Source of the DNA: Ceratodon purpureus
Lineage: Eukaryota > Streptophyta > Bryopsida > Pseudoditrichales > Ditrichaceae
DNA: 64,000 bases
NCBI GenBank assembly: GCA_014871385.1
Contig: CM026426.1
Location: forward strand, 57,886,089-57,950,088
Reading direction: 5' to 3'
Position 1 is the stretch's first letter. Each line of letters begins with the position of its first letter. A model generated the notes under the pieces. That model was not told the origin of the DNA. It ran no database searches and saw only the letters and a list, made by a program, of their open reading frames with translations. Below are positions 46,301-59,658 of this stretch, piece by piece. The position numbers and the translations under genes are program-made.

Positions 46301-48479
46301 ATATTCTAGAGTCCCGGACCCAATATTATTTGCTAGAGATGAGCATCTTGTAATTGCCTTCAACCAAACGTGTGCAGAAGCTTTACTTTGCACTTGACTT
46401 TTCCATCAATCCAAAACGCCAAGAAGGCTTATAATCATCACTAGAATTTTTCTTTACAAACCAGAAAACAACAATCATGGTAGTCACTACATTTTGAAGT
46501 TTGAACATATTGGACTTTAAGGGATGCTTTTGTTTGATTCTTTTTTTAAGACTTTATTATAAAAGGTGTCTGTTTACATCATCAAGATTTGATGGTTTCT
46601 AACACTAAACAAGATACATAACTTTTAAATAGTATAGTGCTAGTGTCTATAGCTGTAAGAAAATCTTACAAATCCTCTCTAAAAGAAGAACAAGTGAGCT
46701 TTAGGATATTGGTAGATATGGAGTTGGATTTTGTGAATTATGCTTTAAAATCTATATGTTGTAGTTCATTTACTTCTTTGATAAAACTTGTGGCAAATGT
46801 GAAGTGAAGTATATAGAGTCTACACTGTAGTCCAAGGCTTGTGTCTTGCTAGGTCAATTAGCGCCCGACAATCATACTCTCTTCAATCTTCTCACTCTCT
46901 TTGAACCCCTTCCCTCTTAAATTCTCTTCTCCTCTTAAATTCTCCTCTCCCCAACTCTCTCTCTTCCTTGGCAACAACTTACCTTTTCTCGACTTGCACT
47001 TGTGCACGTGAACTCCAAATTGGAAAATCTTAGATACATTCGTTAAAAGTGCAAGGAATATCCAAAAGATATTGTGTTTGAGAAGATTGGATCTGCCTTG
47101 AGAGGGGATACTATTATGGAAAGTGCTTTTCATGTATTTAACTTATTAGTACCTCGTGCAAAATTGCACTTAAAGTATCTTGGTAGTGGTGTGAATTAAG
47201 GTTTTTGTGGAGAACAAAGGAATGAGCCTATGCATGAGGGGAGATCTTAGAGGGGATCAGAACTTACAAGGGAGAGATGCACCGCGCCAAAACAAAATCA
47301 ATTGTCAAAAAAATTAGAATCTAAAAACCTAACAAATAGAATAGAATTTTCAAGAGTTATACAAATGGTTGTTTTGGATGATCACTACAAATTTGAATTT
47401 GTGAGTCTAGTTTTCTAATGCTTAAAATTTTTAAATGTATTTTCTATTTTCACATTTGAATGGGCTGGCTGATTGCCTTGGCGTTTTTTGCAAAGTCACT
47501 TTACTCAACTCCAATGTGGTGACAAATTCACATATTATGTGAATTTGTTCCCTTAATTTCTAGAGCATATTTTTGTTTATTTTGGAACCAACAGCTGCGG
47601 TAAGTATTTTACATAGTATGTGAAATTGCAGTTAGTATTTTACAAAGACCAATTTCTATAAAATACTTTTGGGAATTTGGCAATCATCGACTACCATGAG
47701 AGTTATAGATATTTAGTGAGATTGTTACTCTAATTTGCTAAGCATACTTTCGGTTATTATGCAACCATGTCATGCAACAACCGTGGTCTTGAGATTCCAA
47801 ATATGGAGGCAAAAATGGATTGGAATGGATTTTGTTTCTTCATTCTAAAAGTTTAAAATTGAGACAAAGTAATCATCTATATTTAGGATTGATTATAAGA
47901 ATTAAGAAAAATAAAAAGGCATTTGAAATGAGTTTAATTGGAATTGAGAGTTTAAAAGATAAATCATTAAGCTCTTTCATATTCATAGTTGTCAAAATTA
48001 GCATTGACATACTACCATTGGTCTTAGATGTGTGCGAGTATGATAGTTTCCATCACACCTTCAATTAAAGGGGAGTTTCCATATATTCATTATCCATCAG
48101 TAAATTGAAGTTAAATGTAATCTTTTTGATGACATGAGTCAATTTAACTCTTCTTCTACCTCATCCTTTAGATGGACATCCATTTAGCAATATCCTACAT
48201 GTAGATAGTGACTAATTAAACAATTAAAAAGTTATTTTTTCTTGAAATTACACTTCAAAGGTGCTAGAACACAGAGAAATTCAAATATAAGAATGTCAAA
48301 ATACTCAAAAATAAGTGCATATGGATAAACAGCCAAATCAAACAATCACAATTGTCCACACATTTTATATGAGCTCGAATCAAAAATCACAAAAATCCAG
48401 ATACAACTCAAAATTAGTGTCATTTAATAAGACTCTTGAGCTTAATGAAATTAGATAAGTTGAATGAATATTAGGCTAA
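43317..48479. other. AT-rich decayed DNA with frame fragments
   Basis: There is no intact gene. Minus-strand fragments at 45190-45758 (for example KIMPILGMFKNKVFDDVAWK) and at 44104-44292 look like remains of coding sequence, but I cannot name it. The rest holds short frames only. Confidence 0.45.
45458..45501. repeat. four tandem copies of an 11-bp unit
   Basis: TAGTTGCCCAC is repeated head to tail four times, with one base changed in the third copy. Confidence 0.85.
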
Positions 48480-50145
48480 ATGAATGAGGAGTCACAAAAT
48501 TATTGCATAGTAGTAAAGCCCAAATATTTTTGTAAAATTGTCAAAGGAAGGGATGAATTTGGAAATTTTCTATACATCAACAACAGAGTCGTTTGCTTCA
48601 TAGAGTCATCACCTCTAAAAGAAACAGAAGCTTTCTTTTATAACATTCTTTTTCAACAAGTGTCATTCAAGGATGAAGGTGATATTTTTTCACCATCAAA
48701 TGCTAAAAAATCATATATTACAGAATGTAAAATTAGGGTTATCTTTTGAATATCGAATCATTGAAGGACTATGTACTTCATTATGCACAGAGAAATCTTT
48801 ACAACGAAATTAGTCAAGAAAACTTGGTAGATAAGGTTCTCGAGAAGTATCCATATATACATCCAGATTACATTGGAGAAATAGAGGGGGTTGTTGGATC
48901 GTAGGTTTCTGAAAGAATTGGAAGTATTGAACAAGATTATTTTAATCACAATTTTAGAGAAGAGATGGAGTTAGCTAAATTAACAGATAAACAACAACAA
49001 GTTTTTCATAAGATGAGCACATCAGTGAAGGGTATGCATTTTCTTGAAGGTACACTAGGGAGTGGAAAGAGTTTCTACATTCAGTGCTTTACAAACTATT
49101 TTCAAGGCTTGGGAAAAAAGTCCTTCTTTTTGGAACAACCACTGCAGCAGCAAGACGATTGTGAAGTACAACAACAACAACTCATACGCATTACAGAATT
49201 CCAATTCGTGGCTACTTGTATGGTCTCCATAATCCGTATGTTACTTTGGAAAGGTTAGAAAAAGCTGATGTGTACATCATTGACAAAATGATTATGATGA
49301 CAAGTGTCTTTTTAAATGCCATTTATTCCAGAGTCAAACAAAGTTTAAACAGATGTAATAATCCATTTGAAAGAAAGTCATTGCTCTCGGTGGGAGATAT
49401 GGCTCAACTGCCTCCAAATATGTCATCATCGTGCGGAGGATTCCGTCACAACATGTGAACTGTATTTCTTAGAGAATTCTCCACACTAGCCATCTGAAAA
49501 TCATTGGATGTTGAAGGCATTTGTACAACATAGCAAGGACCGTTTGTATTTAGAGTTTGTAAATATTACACATGACCGGATGCCAACTCAAAAATATATT
49601 GACTTTTATTTAGGTGAATGTGTTATTGGTGAAGACAAAATTATAGCTGACCTTGATAATCAAACAATAGCTTTATGTACCCATCGAATAGATGTCGATA
49701 TATATAATGACATCATGATAACCAAGCCATTTGATCCCAGTGAAGTGTTCTTAGTGCCCATTGACTCTAATGTATTTGATATTGAAGAACTTAATGATTG
49801 GATAGAAGACCCCAAATTTAACCAATTGAAAAAAGTCGATGTATACTAGTAGAAAACCGATCCTATGTAGGTGCGCTCATTGTGGTTTTGGACAATATCA
49901 ACATGGAAAAAGGAGTCAACAATGGTGCAATGGGTAAAGTAGAAGCTATTCATCTTAAGGAAGAAACAATTGATGAAGGAATTACAATAGTTATGTTAGA
50001 ATCCGGCATAAAACAAAGTTGACAAAAAGAAAGACAAAATTTAACTTCACCTATACATGAAAATATTTTAAGTCTACATTTTTGTTGGCTTTGGCATATG
50101 CCATGACTAGACATAAAGCTCAAGGAGCCACTAGACATAAAGTTT
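48480..50145 (+). pseudogene. decayed PIF1/Helitron-type helicase
   Basis: Several frames together give the order of a PIF1-like superfamily 1 helicase. KLTDKQQQVFHKM is followed by Walker A (LEGTLGSGKSFYIQ, for GxxGxGKS), then GTTTAAARRL and THTHYRIPIRGYL. The Walker B region is ADVYIIDKMIMM (usually DE), and GDMAQLPP is motif III. Later come CTHRIDVDIYND and, near 50090, ALAYAMTRHKAQGA. The frame breaks by stops near 48900 and 49160 and by frame changes near 49250, 49450, 49845 and 50020. The part before Walker A (ETEAFFYNILFQQVSFKDEG) recalls the region upstream of the helicase in Helitron proteins. No Rep/HUH motif is seen, so Helitron origin is likely but unproven. Confidence 0.75.
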
Positions 50146-51420
50146 TCTAGTTAGCATAACATATTTGCTTTCTATTACTCTAAACATTGAAACATATGTT
50201 AATCCCATTGTGAATGCCCGCAAATGTGGATAATCACTTTTGTAGCAATATCCTTGAGCTTTAATGTCCTCCAACTTTTTGTTGATGATTTCAATTGAGT
50301 GAAGCGTAAAATACTTAATAATGAAGAGTAAGCAAAGTTCTCAAAGTTTAGAATGTGTGAAAATCTTTATTTTTACTTAACGATAAATGTGTAAGAAGGC
50401 AAAGTCAATTGCTTCGTTCTTTGCATGATTAAAATATGACTTTTGGTAATCATTTTATTACGGATGCATGGCATTTCACGAATAATTTTACGTCTTCTCT
50501 ATCCTAGACGAGATAAAAAATAAGATAAAAAACTTTACAAATTAGATTTTTTTGACAACTATTTCAACAATCCATAGAGATTAGAATAAATTTTGTATTT
50601 GTAGGTGAATCTTGAGGTCCCACATGCCTTGTTTCATTTCAAGGAACTTCTGATTGTGCATTGCAATGAATATTGAAAAGTTTTTTAAGAAACTGCACAT
50701 TTAAGAGCTTTTGGTTGACCATTCTACGCTCCAATGGTTACGCTATGATTGGAAGGTTTCTAGTAGTATAATTAGATATTTTCAGACAATAGTTCATTTA
50801 CTTATATATTTATTTGGTTTACTTACATTATAGGAGGTTGTAATGTATACTCTTGTATATAGAGGGGTGTGAGGTATGAAGAAGTGTTTGAAACAAGTGT
50901 GTTCATGCTCAAATAGATGTAACTACCCTTTTTTAACATGTCATCTTTTCCTTTTAAATCTATTAAATTATAGCATTCGATGCATTGTAAATCTACCGCT
51001 TTATTACATTGTATAAATACGGAATGTACATTTATTTGCATTTTATGCACTGGAAATTTACCATATGCATACAATTTAATAATCTTAAATCTACCTTGTT
51101 CTTTCATTATATGAACCCTAAATCTATACTATAGCTACATCACCATCTAGTCCCGAATCCACAAATATTCAAATATCCACCCCTTGAATTTTACCCAAAA
51201 GTAGATTCATATGTGTAATTTTAATATTTATTTCATTCAAATTTTATGTGCAATTTATATAGATTTGTATTACGTAGAATTTTATTTTATTATGTTATAA
51301 AATGTACTGTTAAATTGACAGAATATTAAATTACGTTTTTTTTATTAAAGGCCAAGGCACCTAATTGTGTATTTAAATTTCATTAAATTCATATCAAATT
51401 TGCCCGTTCAAACTTTCCTG
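50146..51420. other. AT-rich intergenic DNA, no supported gene
   Basis: Only short frames. AT content falls abruptly near 51.4 kb, at the approach to the cyclophilin gene. Confidence 0.5.
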
Positions 51421-53431
51421 ACGGTTGTGTAATCCCAAAATCTTCCCGAACAGTGGTTGGATGGGTCCTTAAACCGGTAGTTTTGGAGCCTCTCCGCACT
51501 CAACGCCAAGGTTACCTTAAAGTTTCTATTTCCCGAGGTCAAAAGAACTTGATTACCATGTGATTTGCAAGGAGCGTCGAGAGAAGTGGAGAGCTCTCAC
51601 ATATTAGGGTTAGAAATGGTGCAGAGTGTGTGCCCGCTTTATATACTCAGACTCCCGGTTTAACGCGTCGCATAGCATTTTCGCTGCCAAGGAACCCCAC
51701 GCAGAGGAAGGGATTGTCGAAGGCTCTCAGGCTTCAGCAGTCACTTTTTCAACTTTGGTTACTGGTTTGGTGTTGCGCTGCTCCGGAGCTCCACTCTCGC
51801 CATAGGCCCGCCACGCTCCTCAGCGCTCCAGGTACCCCCTGCGCTCGCTCTCCACCCTCCCCGCTTCCTTCGCTCCTCGCCGCACTCATTTCGCTTTTCC
51901 TATTCCTCCAGTCGGCCTCCTATTGCGTCTCGTCTCCGCGCCTAGGGTTTTATGCTATTTGCTCTCTTTGCATTCGCCACTCGGTGAGTTCTCTCCAGCA
52001 GGGAGAATCGCTGCGTCGGATTTTGTTTGGAAATCGTAGGGGAGTGTCGGTTTTGGTTGCACACCTGTTGTTCTGTTTTGTCTCGTCTCGGTTCTGCGGC
52101 ATTCGCTCTCTGCATTTGGTTCCGGATTGGCGGGGTACAGTACTTCAACCGATCCTGCACGGCACAGTAAGAGCGATGAGTACGCCACCTGTTGTGTCTG
52201 TTTTCTTTGGTTAGGGTTCCGCGATTGTCTCTCTCCGTGCTAAAGTGGTTTCTAGTTTTTTCCGGCGGTTCCTATCGCTTGACCCGATCCCACGTAGCTA
52301 ACATATGAGAGTTGCGCTTTGATTTTGCCACTTCATGTGTCCGTTTGCTTTGGTGCGATTCACTCTATGTGCGTCAGTTAGTGGCATGGTTTCTAGTCTT
52401 CTTTGGCAGTGGTTTACATAGTAAATGTTTTGGCCCGAGGTCGTGATTTTGGTTCGGCTTTGTGATTTGTCGGGGTTTGGTTCTGAGGTGATTGTTGTTG
52501 TGGGTTTTTGTTTGTGATGTTTTTGGATTTTAGGTGATGGAAGTTTTGATGAAATTGAATGTGAAATTGGTTTGGAGTGGCGAGGATTTCATTGGTTTTT
52601 GGAGTGGAATCTTGTGTTGTGGCGTTGTGCATGTGTTTTGATTGTTTGATACTTGTTACGGAACGTTAGTTTTGGTTTCTTTGATTTGTTGAGTTTTTTA
52701 TTTTTTATTATTATTATTTTATTTTTTATTGTGTTGGATTTGTCCACCGTATCATGTGATGCATTGTCTTGTGGGAGAGTAGACATGCGCTGGATCCCTA
52801 TCGGTGGGGGTTTCTTTTTTTGGATGATCGGGGTTGAGGGTTTAAGGTATTTCATGTTGAATGCTTTTGGTACGATGGTACAAAGACTTCCGTGTTTAAA
52901 AGTTTCGCATCGTTCAATACAGAGCATTCTTTGTTCTTGACCTCCTCGGACTATTAGCACCTCTCCCTTTTCAAACCATCCAGGTTGATACTTTGATGGA
53001 GTAATTAATCTTTGTTAATCACGCAACAGACAACGCCGTAATCGAATGTATTTGGAACCCTCTGTACCTTCTGCAGAGGTGTTGCAGTTATGACCCAGTT
53101 ATTGCCGAAAACGGACACGAAGAACAACACTGATTTTCGTAAACGAGGGTTTCATCTTCAAATTTTACAATGTACAGAAAGTAGCTGGCGTCGTGTGCTT
53201 CTTGGTCTATAAGTTCCATTCATCTTTAGTTCTCTGAACTATCTTTAAATCAGATCTTTGGACCTCACCGTTCGGTTTTTTGATCTTTCATTTTCATTTT
53301 CATAAAATTGAATGTCGAGAACGCATATCAGTTCACAGTTTCGTTTTTTATCATTCTGTTGTTGCTAATGTTGTTTCTTATTGTTGTCGACTTTTGCTGT
53401 GTGTTTAGAATTCAGCATCGAGTCTGGAACC
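51421..53431 (+). promoter_or_regulatory. putative promoter and spliced 5' leader of the cyclophilin gene
   Basis: A TATA-like TTTATATA at 51638-51645 precedes GC-rich leader sequence. A possible leader donor (GCTCCAG|GTACCC, about 51830) could splice to the GTGTTTAG acceptor at 53408, 24 bp before the start codon. The long frame at 51630-52214 has no support as protein. The transcription start is unproven. Confidence 0.3.
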
Positions 53432-54847
53432 ATGAATAAGAAAGGCCCAAATCCGAAGGTCTACTTCAATATCTCTATAGGTGGTGATCATATTGGCAGG
53501 ATAGTCATGGAGGTATGTATACCTTTTTCTAATCACCTCAATTTTTTCTTCTGTGGTAGTCGTCGCTTTGTTGTGCTTGAAACTATCTTTTTGACATCAG
53601 TTTTGTTGCTGTATAAATTGGTTAGTTAAATAGTGTAGCTGGTTAGCTTCCTTACATTTATCTGAATCATTTGCGTTTCTTCATGGTCTGTTTTTGGTAT
53701 ATACCTCTTCAAAGCTGTCTCGGTCCCCTTCATGGCTGTCTTTTTTGTGTTTTACAGCTCTATGCAGATGTTGTGCCTAAGACTGCAGAAAATTTTCGAG
53801 CACTCTGTACAGGTAAGCCATAGAACTTGAAGGCCATCTAGCCTTTTTTTTTATAAAAGTGATGGAACTCTTGCGCTGGAAATCAATTTGTTTTATGTAT
53901 CAGTAGAATTTTCTGAAATATTGTCAATGAGAAGTAAGAATTGAGTAGTGGTGATTCTTTTTCCTGGACTACTATTGTGGATAGTTATAAGTTGTCGCGT
54001 GAAAGAAAAATTTGAGCTTGCTTGCGTGAAGGGACTCGTAGCTGTCAGGTTGGAATCACTCCTTATATTACAAACCTTCTGTTGTTCCAGTCCTTTTAAT
54101 ATGTCATGTCCGCAGGTTGGGGAAGATATTGCTGACAAATATTAGCGGTAGTTTTTGAGGGACGCAATTTGCACTTTCTGCTTTGAAAATTTGGCCCTGT
54201 GTGTACCTTACTAAATTTTATGTTTTTGTGAATTAAAGATGTGTTAGGTTTCACGGGATTTGCTCTTTTCATTCTATTGCTAATGGTATTTATCTTATTT
54301 TTTTTCTCGCAGGAGAGAAGGGTTTAGGCTGCAATACAAAGAAACCCCTGCACTTCAAGGATACCATATTTCATCGAATTATACCTGGATTTATGGCACA
54401 AGTAAATTGACAGAAGGCTTATTGTTTTAAAATTATCTTTGAATCTTCTGAATTTCTCAGCATTACACTTGCGCTAGCACTGACCCATCATTGAATATCA
54501 CCTGGGCTTGTTATGCCTTCCTAGTGGATAGCATGGAGTTGAGAGTCATATCAGAGAGTCATAGGAGCTTATGCAAAACTATGCTGTTCTGATATTGATT
54601 TTCTTCTCTTTGGTACAGGGAGGCGATTTTTCAAAGAGAGATGGTAAGATAACATACTTGACTGAGATTTTTGGAGTTATGTGATTTATTTTTCATATTT
54701 TGTACATATATATCTTTTGAAGAGATTATATTTCACACTACAAGACGTAGCGCGTCTGTTCAAGTAGTTTTGCGCTTATGAAGCGCACATGTTGAGATCT
54801 AAGATCTTCTTAAGTCTTGCTGTCAACCAACAGAGAAGGGTTTGTGT

Positions 54848-54898
<51 letters not shown>

Positions 54899-57800
54899 TT
54901 TTTTATAACTTTTTTTTTACACTCAATGATTCCGATCTCAAGTAGTGCATCCGGTAGACCATGGACACACAACCTTTTGAATTCGACCTGAATTACTGGT
55001 AAAATATTTTACCAGGTTAACCGATTTGTCTGTATGGCTGATAGTAGTCATTTTTGTGGCCGTGGTTGGTTATTGGGTTTTTATTTCAAAGGCATGCCAA
55101 ATGAAGATCAATGTCCTCGGGCTGAGAGGTATTCAGCGCACTTGTTTGCAGTACATGTTTGTACGTCCTGGAAATAGTTGGGCTTTTACTTCTGATTCAC
55201 CTGACTATTATTGAAAAGGGGGTTTATGCTTTTTTGGGGTAGTGTAGCGTACTTGTGTTGTTCTGGACATGTTAAATTTTAAGGATTCAGTTGCACAACT
55301 TGCTCTACTTAGCTGACCGTTAAGCTTTCTTTGAGGGCTCTTTATCGGCAGTATTGGTTTTGTTCGGTGGCGTGTTGGTGTCGTTCGGATATCATTGTGC
55401 CAATGTTATACATGTTTCTAGCTTTAGCTGTAATATCATGGTTACGTACACAATCATGCTACTTTTGAATGTCAACTGACGTGACATTTCTGTTATCGAT
55501 CTTCAGGTACTGGTGGGGAGAGCATTTACGGGGGTAAATTTCCTGGTATATTCCTTGGGCAACTTGTTTAGGCATTGGACTTCGTAATTAGTGCACCGAT
55601 CTTGTTGGTTTTAACATGCGATGGTGTGTTTTACAAATGGGGGGTTTGTAAATGATTGAAAACCTAAGAGAATTTTTGGTATGTGTTTGTGTCACGTGTT
55701 TTGAAAGATCTTGCCAGGTATATGGCCAGAGCTTCTATGCGGTATTGTCTTTCTAGATGGTAACACAAGTTTCAGATCTTGGTGGTGCACGGTCTCTCTT
55801 ATCAAAGGATATTGATTATCGTTGTATGCTAGGTTCCTGACACTGCGTGTGCTTATCTTTCCCTTTTCGATCATGTTGCTTGCGGAACATATATCACATA
55901 TCATAATCCGGATGGAAAGATTTTTTTTCCGAAGCTACGATACTTAAAGTTATGTTTTGATTATTTGGTTTCAGATGAAAATTTCAAGTATGTGCACGAT
56001 GGATCAGGTGTACTATCAATGGCAAATGCTGGCCCAAATAGTAACGGGTCACAGTTCTTTCTCACTTTTAAACAGCAGCCACATTTGAACGGGTGAGAAA
56101 CTACACCCTCCTTGTAGATATTTTTTCTTCTTTATTGTCACGCAGATATTTTAAGTATTTTCTGGGCTATCAACGGGGCTACCGTGCAATGGTGAATGTG
56201 GTCACTTTCCTACAGTAGTATGAATTGAGGTTATGAAAGTGAATAAAATTTTGTGTAAACCATTCTTAGTTCGTTTATGGTTACGTATGGGTCTTACCTC
56301 TATCATATAACATGCTTCAACCTCATTGTGTCTAATGACAATTTTACTGGGATAATTGTTTGTAGGCCACGAACCTCGTCATTGTTCATCCCACATGACT
56401 CATGTGCCATTCAGTGACGGGGTGAGGCGAAGTTATGATTGTGCTAATCTGTAGACTGTTATTGTTCGTGGTTTATCCTTTTTTTTCCTGCAATTTCAAG
56501 AGAGGAAAGTATTAGTCATACTGATGATGAATCTATACCGTCTGCAGGAAGCATGTGGTGTTTGGTAAGGTAGTGGAGGGCCTAGATATCCTGAAAAAGA
56601 TTGAGGCTGTTCCTACATCCGGTCCGAGGAACAGGCCTGATGTGGCTATAAAGGTAGTCGATTGCGGGGAGGTGCTCCACGGGCAAGAGAACGGGGTTAT
56701 TTCCGTGAACGAGGGTAAGATTCCGATTAGTGAAAAACATAATGGGACTATGTGGGGAGGATTTGTGGGTTTATTTGTTTTGTTGGACGTAGTGAGGGCC
56801 TTCTTCACGTGATTTGTCTTGTTGAACTGAATTCGGAACTGTCTTGGTTGTTGCTTGAAGAAATATATTCATAGACAAGAACACTCATGGGATTCCTCAA
56901 ATTTTCTTTGCTTCAAGTTAGGGGGTATTGCAATTGCAAGGCTTTTACAACTAAGCTTGAAATATAATAATTTTTTAAGTCTCTCTATATTGGATCAGAT
57001 CAAAGGAAGACCAAGAAGTCGAAAGGAAGTAGAGATGACTACTCGAGTGATGACATTAAAGAACCTGCTCGTTCGAAGAGGAAGCACAAGACGGCTGTGA
57101 AAGATCAAAGGAGGAAGAAGAGAAGGCGCTACTCTAGAGACTCCTCGGATTTTTCGTCAAATTCTGACTCCTATTCAGATTCTTCATCTTACACTGACTC
57201 TGACTCTGACTCTGACTCCCAGTTTGACTCGTCGTCCGATGTAAGCTCATCAAGCGATGATGATAGACGGAAGCGGAAGCGGAAACCAGTGAGGAAGGAG
57301 AAGAAGAGATCGATGACGCGGAATAGAGACAAACGCAAGGACAGGAAACGGAAGAGGAGGATAAGATCAAGACGGAAATCGAAGTGGTAAGGGCTTGACT
57401 AGTCGGTAAAGGCTGGTTATTCTGCTCATTGTGTGCTGAGTGTTGCTTCGACAGCCATATTTATTGTTGAGAAAGGCCATTAGTTTTTGCAAAATACTTC
57501 CGATAACTATGGTTTTTTATGTTGCAGGAGTTCTGAGAGTGATAGCAGCGATTCTGAGAGTAAGTCCTGTAGCTCGGACAGTGAAAGCGAGACGGGCAGT
57601 GATGTGAGTTTACGTGTGAAACGTAGAGTATCTCCGAAGATTCAAATTCGAGGTACAAATTAAATTCTTGAGGTCGGTTTCTTCTCGCTTTTTTATTGGT
57701 CTGTTGTTGAGGTATTAATGTTAGAGTTGAACTAATCGTGCAGTGTGATCTTTTCTTCTCTTTTGGTTTGTGGTCACTAGTGTTTTACTGCTTGCTGGTG

Positions 57801-59658
57801 GAGATGGCGGCTTCCGATGCGGTCTCTTGCTTGTGCTGGTCCATGTTCAGTTGCGTGCATATTATTCGAGACGCTAATTTTGAGGTCCATTTTCCAGAGA
57901 AGCAAACTACGTCCAGTCGAGGTGTGAAATCTAGTCTGACGACCGAGCCTAAACTTGTCGAGGAAGATGTAGAAGTTGAACTGAAGTCGTCAAAGACCGA
58001 TCAGAAAGGAAAGCATAAAACGTCGGAGAAGCGTGAACCCGCTTGTGACTCTCTCCAAGAAGACACGAAATCTCACAAGTTTGATTTATTTAAAACCAAG
58101 GCCTCTAAGGACATCAGTTTGTCACGTTCGCCCATCCCATCTATGTGAGTTTTAAGTCTTGTGATGAGAGTCTTACAGGACGTTTCTGAAGAAGATTATG
58201 TTTTCCAGTTAAGTTCCAAGATTTTCCTTGAGTTTTTTCTGACAATTGATTTGCATGACTGATTCCAGGAGCCAGAGCAGAAGTCCTGGAAAGAGGAGCT
58301 TGAGTCGCAGTACAAGCCGAGGTGGAAGCCCTGTTGGGAGGAAAAGAAGCCAGTGCAGGAGTCCGAACTTGAATCCAGCCCCTCGCCGTCCTGAACCTTT
58401 GAAGAAGAACAGCCAGACAAAGAGCCGGAGCTTCAGTCCTGTTGCTTCAAGTCCCAAACCCTTCCAGAACTTATCTCAAAAAGGTAGGTCACAGCGGCAG
58501 AGTTTGAGCCGCAGCCAGAGTCGGAATCTGAGCCACAGTTCGAGCAAGAGTATAAGTCCAGCGTGTCCAACTAATGAGAAGGCTCGCAGCCCCACACCTC
58601 CTGCCCCCCCCTGCAGATTTCGTAGTCGAAATCTTGTGCGGAGTCCCAGTCGGGAAGGAACTCCGAAAAGGATTAGAAGAGGTCGTGGATTTAGTCAGCA
58701 GTATTCATATGCACGTCGATATCGAACGCCTGACCGGTCTCCACCCCGAACATATGGATTTAGTGAACGTGGTGATCGGGAAAGAAATGACCGGGGTTTG
58801 AATGGCAGGTAACACACAAAACCCATGTTGACCTCCCGGACAATGCAAGGAGCAGGGTTTTTTTTTTTATTGATTGCAACACATGCCGGTTCCTAGGAAA
58901 GACACTAGTCTCTTCTTTTAATATGAATTCTGGACCTCATGGTTCATGCAGATATGGAGGCTATAGAGGCAGTCGAAATCAGAGCCCAAGACGGTACAGA
59001 AGTCCTGTAAGAGCCCGATCACCACCCAGGTAAGACTTACAGTTAAAGCCTACTTGATTGAACTTTCCGTACTCCCATATTAAGAGGTTCTTGCTCAATC
59101 TTTTTATCCACGTAATAAATCCAATTCTCCGTAAATATCCAACAGTTAATTGGTGTGCCTGGTTTCATTCCATTAAAATGCTGCGATGTTGTCTTCTCCA
59201 GATATAGAAGAGATGTCCGCAGAAGCAAAAGCCGGAGTCTTAGCCCTGCTGGTCGCCGTGACGGTAATCGGAGGGATATTTCTCGAAGCGGTAGCCGTAG
59301 CGCCTCTCCGTCTGGTCGTCATGCTCCCATCAGCAGCGACCTTCGCAATCGCCTTGGACCCCGTAGTGTTCCCCAAGTTAAAGACAATTGTAGAGGCCGT
59401 AAAGGAAGGCAACGTCGTTCTCGAAGTGCAAGTTCTCTGGTATCTTGTTCTCCAAGTCGATCGTTGTCTAAAAGTCTCTCTCCTCACAGAAAGGAACTAG
59501 TCTGTTCTGGTAATGATAAAAGTGACCGCCGACAACGCAGGTCACCGACACCGTCAGTTAGTCTCTCTCCATCACCAAGCCGATCATCAGGTGCAAATGC
59601 AGGCTTAGTTTCATACGGAGAGGAAGCAAGTCCTCGTTCAGGATCGCCCTCCAAGTAG
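53432..59658 (+). CDS. CYP95: nuclear RS-domain cyclophilin (CYP63/CYP95 type)
   Basis: Thirteen coding exons (53432-53512, 53758-53812, 54313-54401, 54619-54643, 55507-55545, 55975-56092, 56548-56714, 56999-57386, 57528-57603, about 57885-58144, 58269-58808, 58952-59029, 59202-59658) splice in phase to 790 residues. Residues 1-190 form the peptidyl-prolyl isomerase domain: [15 protein letters not shown] with the catalytic Arg, [20 protein letters not shown], then [15 protein letters not shown]. The position of cyclophilin A Trp121 is His, as in other large SR cyclophilins, which predicts weaker cyclosporin binding. Basic and Ser/Asp repeats follow, then RS/SP-rich exons and the plant-specific [20 protein letters not shown] segment. 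Such proteins act in nuclear speckles with SR splicing factors. The acceptor of exon 10 (TTTTGAG) is the least certain junction. Confidence 0.93.
54850..54891. repeat. poly(T) tract in intron 4
   Basis: An uninterrupted run of about 42 T lies in the 863-bp intron between exons 4 and 5. It could be the inverted poly(A) tail of a retroposed sequence or a simple repeat. Confidence 0.85.

Noticed and set aside
51630..52214. 194-residue frame before the cyclophilin gene
   Set aside because: It starts at a non-ATG codon, has no domain, and lies in the likely spliced 5' leader.
59173..59500. Open frames opposite and alongside the last cyclophilin exon
   Set aside because: They are shadows of RS-type codons. 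The RS frame continues the spliced protein in phase.
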